In this document: positions 60,339 through 64,000 of the stretch, one piece after another
Numbering within the stretch: position 1 is the first letter of the stretch
Layout: each line of letters opens with the position of its first letter
DNA from: Psychroserpens luteolus
Lineage (GTDB): Bacteria > Bacteroidota > Bacteroidia > Flavobacteriales > Flavobacteriaceae
Assembly (NCBI RefSeq): GCF_021032705.1
Contig: NZ_JAHVXI010000001.1
Location: 310,001-374,000 of the forward strand
Direction: 5' to 3'
DNA: 64,000 nt
The notes under the pieces: model-generated
The model's input: only the letters and a program-made list of their open reading frames with translations
The model's database searches: none
What the model was told of the DNA's origin: nothing
Translations under genes and position numbers: made by a program

Positions 60339-60788
60339 ATGAAAACAAAATTATTTAGTGTTATCTTTTTCTTCGGAATGATAACCACATTCGCACAATC
60401 TGTAGATTACAATACAAAAAAAGACTATGTAGCCAAAGGTTATGATGTTGTCGCTTATTTTGCTAACCAAGCCATTGAAGGTGACAAAGCATATACAACC
60501 ACTTATGATGATGTAAAATTTAAGTTTTCTTCAGAAAAAAACCTGAATACATTTAAAAACAATCCAGAAAAATATGTTCCGCAATATGGTGGTTACTGTG
60601 CTTACGCTATAGCTGTTAGTGGCAAGAAGGTAGATATTAACCCAAAGACATTCGAAATTAGAGACGGTAAGCTGTATTTATTCTATAATGCTTGGGGAAA
60701 TAACACATTAAATTCATGGAAAAAAAATAATGTGAAAGGTTTACAAATAAAAGCCGACAAAAATTGGGAAGCTATGAATTTAGACTAG
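60339..60788 (+). CDS. YHS-domain secreted protein
   Basis: A 149-residue exported protein with a signal peptide (about 1-18, FAQ). The YHS domain (about 28-85: KGYDVVAYFANQAIEGDKAYTTTYDDVKFKFSSEKNLNTFKNNPEKYVPQYGGYCAYAI) includes the aromatic pattern that gave the name and one cysteine (in GYCAYA). Metal binding is possible, as in copper-handling YHS proteins. It is 30 bp downstream of the LuxE-like gene and may share its transcript. Confidence 0.85.
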   Translation: MKTKLFSVIFFFGMITTFAQSVDYNTKKDYVAKGYDVVAYFANQAIEGDKAYTTTYDDVKFKFSSEKNLNTFKNNPEKYVPQYGGYCAYAIAVSGKKVDINPKTFEIRDGKLYLFYNAWGNNTLNSWKKNNVKGLQIKADKNWEAMNLD

Positions 60789-60849
60789 TAGTTTAGAGTT
60801 CTATGAAAAAGAAGGATTAGCTTCTAATAATAGTTGATTGGTTAATGTT

Positions 60850-60880
60850 AAACGTCCCGTTGATTGCGGGACGTTTTTCT
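60850..60880. terminator. bidirectional terminator between the YHS gene and tyrS
   Basis: A 10-bp perfect stem (AAACGTCCCG, 60850-60859; CGGGACGTTT, 60867-60876) with a 7-nt loop and TTT following. The strong GC core and A/T flanks on both sides suit termination of both convergent genes. Confidence 0.85.
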
Positions 60881-60882
60881 AT

Positions 60883-62175
60883 TTATACAACTTTTATAAC
60901 GTAAGTGTTTCGTCTTCCTTTATTAAGAATGATATAAGTATCATTAATGAGATCGTCTTCAGATAACTGATAATCTTCTTTTACCTTTTCTTTATTTACT
61001 GATACAGCATTTTCTTTTAAAGCACGACGTGCTTCACTATTAGACCCTAGGAAATTGGTCTTAGCAGCTAAAGCACCAATCATATCTAGTTGAGAAAGTT
61101 CATCTTTAGAAATTTCAGCTTGAGGCACACCTTCAAATACATCTAAAAAGGTTTTCTCATCTAAGGTTTTAATATCGGCTTTAAAGGTTTTACTAAATAA
61201 AATATTAGATGCTTTTTCAGCATTTTCAAAATCTGCTTTAGAATGAACCATTGTTGTTATCTCTTCAGCTAAACGCTTTTGTAAACCACGTTGATGAGGA
61301 GCCTCTTGGTGCATCTTAACGATATCCTCTATTTCTTCTTGAGTTAAAAACGTAAAGATTTTGATATACTTTTTAGCATCTTCATCGCTAGAATTCAACC
61401 AGTATTGATAAAATTTATATGGAGAGGTTCTATTAGCATCTAGCCATACATTTCCACCTTCAGACTTTCCAAATTTAGATCCATCACTCTTGGTTATTAA
61501 CGGACAAGTAATCGCAAAGCCTTTTCCTTGAGCAATACGTCTTATCAATTCTGTTCCTGTAGTAATATTTCCCCATTGATCGCTTCCTCCCATTTGGATT
61601 GTACAATCATTAGCTCTGTATAAATGTAAAAAATCATATCCTTGAACCAACTGATATGTAAACTCTGTAAAAGACATCCCGTCACTAGATTCTGAAGAAA
61701 TTCTATTTTTCACAGAGTCTTTAGCCATCATATAATTTACGGTAATGTGTTTTCCTACATCACGAATGAATTCTAAAAAAGAAAATTCTTTCATCCAATC
61801 GTAATTATTGACCAGTTCAGCAGCATTTGCAGTATCACTTTCAAAATCTAAGAAATGTGCTAACTGATTTTTAATTGCTTCTTGGTTGTGACGCAATGTT
61901 TTTTCGTCTAATAAATTACGCTCACTCGATTTACCAGAAGGATCACCAATCATTCCTGTGGCGCCTCCAACTAAAGCAAATGGTTTATGACCACAGCGTT
62001 GATAATGTGCCAATAACATGATAGGTACTAAATTTCCAATATGTAAAGAATCTGCTGTTGGATCAAAACCAATATAGGCAGATCGCATCGCTTCCATTAA
62101 ATGTTCTTCGGCTCCAGGCATGGTTTGATGAACCATTCCTCTCCATTGCAATTCTTCTACAAAATTCTTTATCAT
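60883..62175 (-). CDS. tyrS: tyrosyl-tRNA synthetase
   Basis: A 430-residue class I synthetase starting at the ATG at 62175 ([21 protein letters not shown]). HIGH-like motif [11 protein letters not shown] and KMSKS-like KFGKSEGGN, tyrosine-binding FVxLxxxGxxH replaced by [11 protein letters not shown] region, and a C-terminal S4 RNA-binding domain. An upstream frame adds 17 residues without support. A consensus promoter lies just upstream. Confidence 0.96.
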   Translation of the reverse strand: MIKNFVEELQWRGMVHQTMPGAEEHLMEAMRSAYIGFDPTADSLHIGNLVPIMLLAHYQRCGHKPFALVGGATGMIGDPSGKSSERNLLDEKTLRHNQEAIKNQLAHFLDFESDTANAAELVNNYDWMKEFSFLEFIRDVGKHITVNYMMAKDSVKNRISSESSDGMSFTEFTYQLVQGYDFLHLYRANDCTIQMGGSDQWGNITTGTELIRRIAQGKGFAITCPLITKSDGSKFGKSEGGNVWLDANRTSPYKFYQYWLNSSDEDAKKYIKIFTFLTQEEIEDIVKMHQEAPHQRGLQKRLAEEITTMVHSKADFENAEKASNILFSKTFKADIKTLDEKTFLDVFEGVPQAEISKDELSQLDMIGALAAKTNFLGSNSEARRALKENAVSVNKEKVKEDYQLSEDDLINDTYIILNKGRRNTYVIKVV

Positions 62176-62199
62176 AATAAGTGTATTAGTAATCTTCCG

Positions 62200-62229
62200 C
62201 AAAGATAGATTTATACCTCTAATCACAAA
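62200..62229 (-). promoter_or_regulatory. promoter of tyrS
   Basis: On the minus strand TTTG (62229-62226), 18 bp, then TATCTTTG (62207-62200), an exact fit to the Bacteroidetes -33/-7 consensus. The start codon is 25 bp further on. Confidence 0.75.
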
Positions 62230-62261
62230 AAGACAATCGAAAAAAAGCGTAATTTTATGCT

Positions 62262-63278
62262 ATGATTTTAGTCACAGGCGGCACAGGTTTGGTTGGTTCT
62301 CACTTATTATTCAAATTGGTGAGTGATAATCAATTGGTAAGAGCCACATATAGAAGAGCTCATAAGTTAGACGCTGTAAAGAGCGTATTTGCTTATTATA
62401 CAGATGATGTAGATACTCTTTATAATAAAATTGAATGGGTTGAAGCTAATATCAATGATATTCCTGCTTTAGAAATTGCTTTTTATGGTATTACACATGT
62501 CTACCATTGCGCTGCATTTATAAGTTTTGAGCCAAACCGATACAAAGACCTTCGAAAAACAAACATCAAAGGCACTGCCAATATAGTCAACCTGTGTATT
62601 TCAAATTCAATACAAAAATTGTGTTATGTGAGTTCTATCGCTGCGATTGGACAAGAACAAGATGCTGAAACATTGATTAACGAAACTACAGAATGGAACC
62701 CAGAAAACGATAATAGTGTTTACGCCATAACCAAGTATGGTGCCGAAATGGAAGTCTGGCGAGGTACTCAAGAAGGCGTCAATGCAGTGATTGTTAATCC
62801 AGGTATTATTTTAGGACCAGGCTTTTGGAAAGGTGGTGGCAGTGGCAGCTTATTTAGGCAAATTTACAAAGGGCTAAACTATCATGCTCAAGGAACTTCA
62901 GCATATGTAGATGTTTGGGATACGGTTTCTGTTATGATACAATTAATGAATGGTTCTACTAAAAATGAGCGCTTTATTGTGATTTCAGAAAATGTATCAT
63001 TCAAAACCTTTGGGCATAAAGTTGCTAAACAATTAAGTGCAAAGCCATCAACCAAGGAAGCCACACCTTTTTTACTATCTGTAGTTTGGCGTTTGGATTG
63101 GGTCAATCATAAATTGTTTGGTAAACGTAGAAAATTATCAAAACAATTGGCAAAATCTATTTCAGAGAAAACGATTTATGACAATTCTAAGGTGAGGACT
63201 GAACTCAACTTTAAGTTTCAACCTATTGATGAATCAATAGCAAAGGTTTCTCAATATTATCTAGATGATCTAAAATAA
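62262..63278 (+). CDS. NAD(P)-dependent epimerase/dehydratase-like protein
   Basis: A 338-residue extended short-chain dehydrogenase. The Rossmann loop is VTGGTGLVGSH (residues 4-14), and the catalytic Tyr-Lys pair is in YAITKYGAE (about 159-163), with Ser in VSSIAAIG. Its closest kind, dihydroflavonol-reductase-like enzymes and sugar epimerases, covers many substrates. It ends 7 bp from the stop of the dihydroorotase gene. Confidence 0.85.
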   Translation: MILVTGGTGLVGSHLLFKLVSDNQLVRATYRRAHKLDAVKSVFAYYTDDVDTLYNKIEWVEANINDIPALEIAFYGITHVYHCAAFISFEPNRYKDLRKTNIKGTANIVNLCISNSIQKLCYVSSIAAIGQEQDAETLINETTEWNPENDNSVYAITKYGAEMEVWRGTQEGVNAVIVNPGIILGPGFWKGGGSGSLFRQIYKGLNYHAQGTSAYVDVWDTVSVMIQLMNGSTKNERFIVISENVSFKTFGHKVAKQLSAKPSTKEATPFLLSVVWRLDWVNHKLFGKRRKLSKQLAKSISEKTIYDNSKVRTELNFKFQPIDESIAKVSQYYLDDLK

Positions 63279-63285
63279 ATCTTAT

Positions 63286-63999
63286 TTATCTGTCAAATGT
63301 TAATCGCTTGGCCGCTTTTACATCTAAGACTTTAAAATTATTATAGACTAAAGTTCCATTTAATAAGGTATGTGTTACTCGAGATTTAAAAGTAGTTCCT
63401 TCAAAAGGTGACCATCCGCAATGATATAGAATATTCTCTTTTTTAACAGTCCATGGATTATTAATATCTACAATAACTAAATCGGCATAATACCCTTCTC
63501 TAATATAACCTCGTTTTTCAACTTGAAACAATATAGATGGATTATGTGCCATTTTTTGAGCGATCTTAGGTAAAGAGATTTTATCCTTATGATACATTTC
63601 TATCATTGCCACCAAAGCATGTTGAACTAATGGTCCTCCAGATGGTGCTTTTGTATACACATTACTTTTCTCTTCAAGGGTATGTGGAGCATGATCTGTG
63701 GCAATTACATCAATTCTATCATCTAAAAGTGCCTTCCAAAGCTGGTCTCTATCCTTAGCTGTTTTCACTGCAGGATTCCATTTAATATGCGTGCCTTTTT
63801 GTTTATAATCTTCATCGCTAAACCAAAGATGATGGATACACACCTCGGCAGTAATCTTTTTATCTTTTAACGGAATTTTATTACTGAATAATTTGGTTTC
63901 CTTTCCAGTTGATAAATGAAATACATGCAATCTAGCTCCAGTTTTTTTGGCCAATTCAATCGCTTTAGAAGATGATAGATAGCAAGCCTCTTCACTTCT
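63286..63999 (-). CDS. pyrC: dihydroorotase, C-terminal part (5' end outside window)
   Basis: The last 237 residues of a class I dihydroorotase, the third enzyme of pyrimidine synthesis. The frame stays open to the end of the window, with R-S-E-E-A-C-Y-L-S-S-S-K-A just before the AKKTGARLHVFHLST segment that carries a zinc-binding His. The DHAPHT motif, with the catalytic Asp, is at about two fifths of the visible part. The missing N-terminal half lies beyond 64000. Confidence 0.93.
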   Translation of the reverse strand, partial: RSEEACYLSSSKAIELAKKTGARLHVFHLSTGKETKLFSNKIPLKDKKITAEVCIHHLWFSDEDYKQKGTHIKWNPAVKTAKDRDQLWKALLDDRIDVIATDHAPHTLEEKSNVYTKAPSGGPLVQHALVAMIEMYHKDKISLPKIAQKMAHNPSILFQVEKRGYIREGYYADLVIVDINNPWTVKKENILYHCGWSPFEGTTFKSRVTHTLLNGTLVYNNFKVLDVKAAKRLTFDR

Positions 64000-64000
64000 A

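Noticed and set aside
1-64000. Prophage, insertion sequence, CRISPR array, toxin-antitoxin, defence island or biosynthetic gene cluster
   Set aside because: No integrase, transposase, cas gene, phage structural gene, toxin-antitoxin pair, restriction gene or multidomain synthase was found; base composition looks even throughout.

Overview
The window is chromosomal DNA from a member of the Bacteroidetes, most likely a marine flavobacterium (Flavobacteriaceae). The DNA is AT-rich. Many lipoproteins carry short signal peptides ending in SC or TC. One large secreted protein ends in a type IX secretion sorting domain, and the first, cut-off gene resembles the C-terminus of the gliding protein GldM. 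DnaE carries an N-terminal proofreading exonuclease, S16 has a long charged tail, and several promoters fit the Bacteroidetes TTTG / TAnnTTTG pattern. The genus is not determinable from what is seen. There is no prophage, insertion sequence, CRISPR array, rRNA or biosynthetic gene cluster.

Layout. 1-5032: GldM-like end, unknown lipoprotein, DUF4407 membrane coiled-coil protein, SnoaL-like lipoprotein, a STAS protein without the usual phospho-serine, and an S37-type peptidase lipoprotein. 5033-12799: a tight minus-strand operon that encodes the whole route from trans-4-hydroxy-L-proline to 2-oxoglutarate (epimerase, D-hydroxyproline dehydrogenase, DHDPS-type deaminase, semialdehyde dehydrogenase), plus a DUF885 peptidase-like lipoprotein and a DUF1272 zinc protein, with a divergent AraC regulator. 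12786-20160: small enzymes, HemW, a TPR/leucine-rich-repeat lipoprotein, RuvC and a beta-barrel protein. 20186-23951: flippase-like membrane protein, glycosyltransferase, barrel protein and a Bax-inhibitor-like protein.

23968-29227: a BlaI/BlaR1-type locus in which the M56 sensor protease is fused to two TonB C-terminal domains, accompanied by a TPR protein, a TonB-like lipoprotein and a separate TonB. Four copies of the palindrome AACTAA-N4-TTAGTT lie in two pairs, one before blaI and one before tonB, with identical 18-bp spacing. This is the strongest regulatory signal in the window. 29287-34552: DUF456 protein, a threefold GGAAAAACCGTA repeat, a TPR histidine kinase with its response regulator, a previously easy-to-miss 57-residue secreted protein, and a lipoprotein. 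34731-38240: tRNA-Asp, DUF58 protein, ClpP paralogue, thioredoxin, and an AHSA1-ArsR-AHSA1 operon behind two copies of a GCAAC palindrome.

38248-64000: mostly core functions: DnaE, S16, RimM, TrmN6-type methyltransferase, glutaryl-CoA dehydrogenase-like enzyme, ferredoxin and its reductase, Nfu and Mrp iron-sulfur proteins, an alkyltransferase-like protein, TrmB, a PhoR/PhoB-type two-component pair, a type IX cargo protein, a LuxE-like protein, TyrS and the C-terminal part of dihydroorotase. Two diverged copies of a roughly 75-bp dispersed hairpin element (36897-36966 and 50742-50819, opposite orientations) and another REP-like hairpin repeat (45430-45497) sit between genes.
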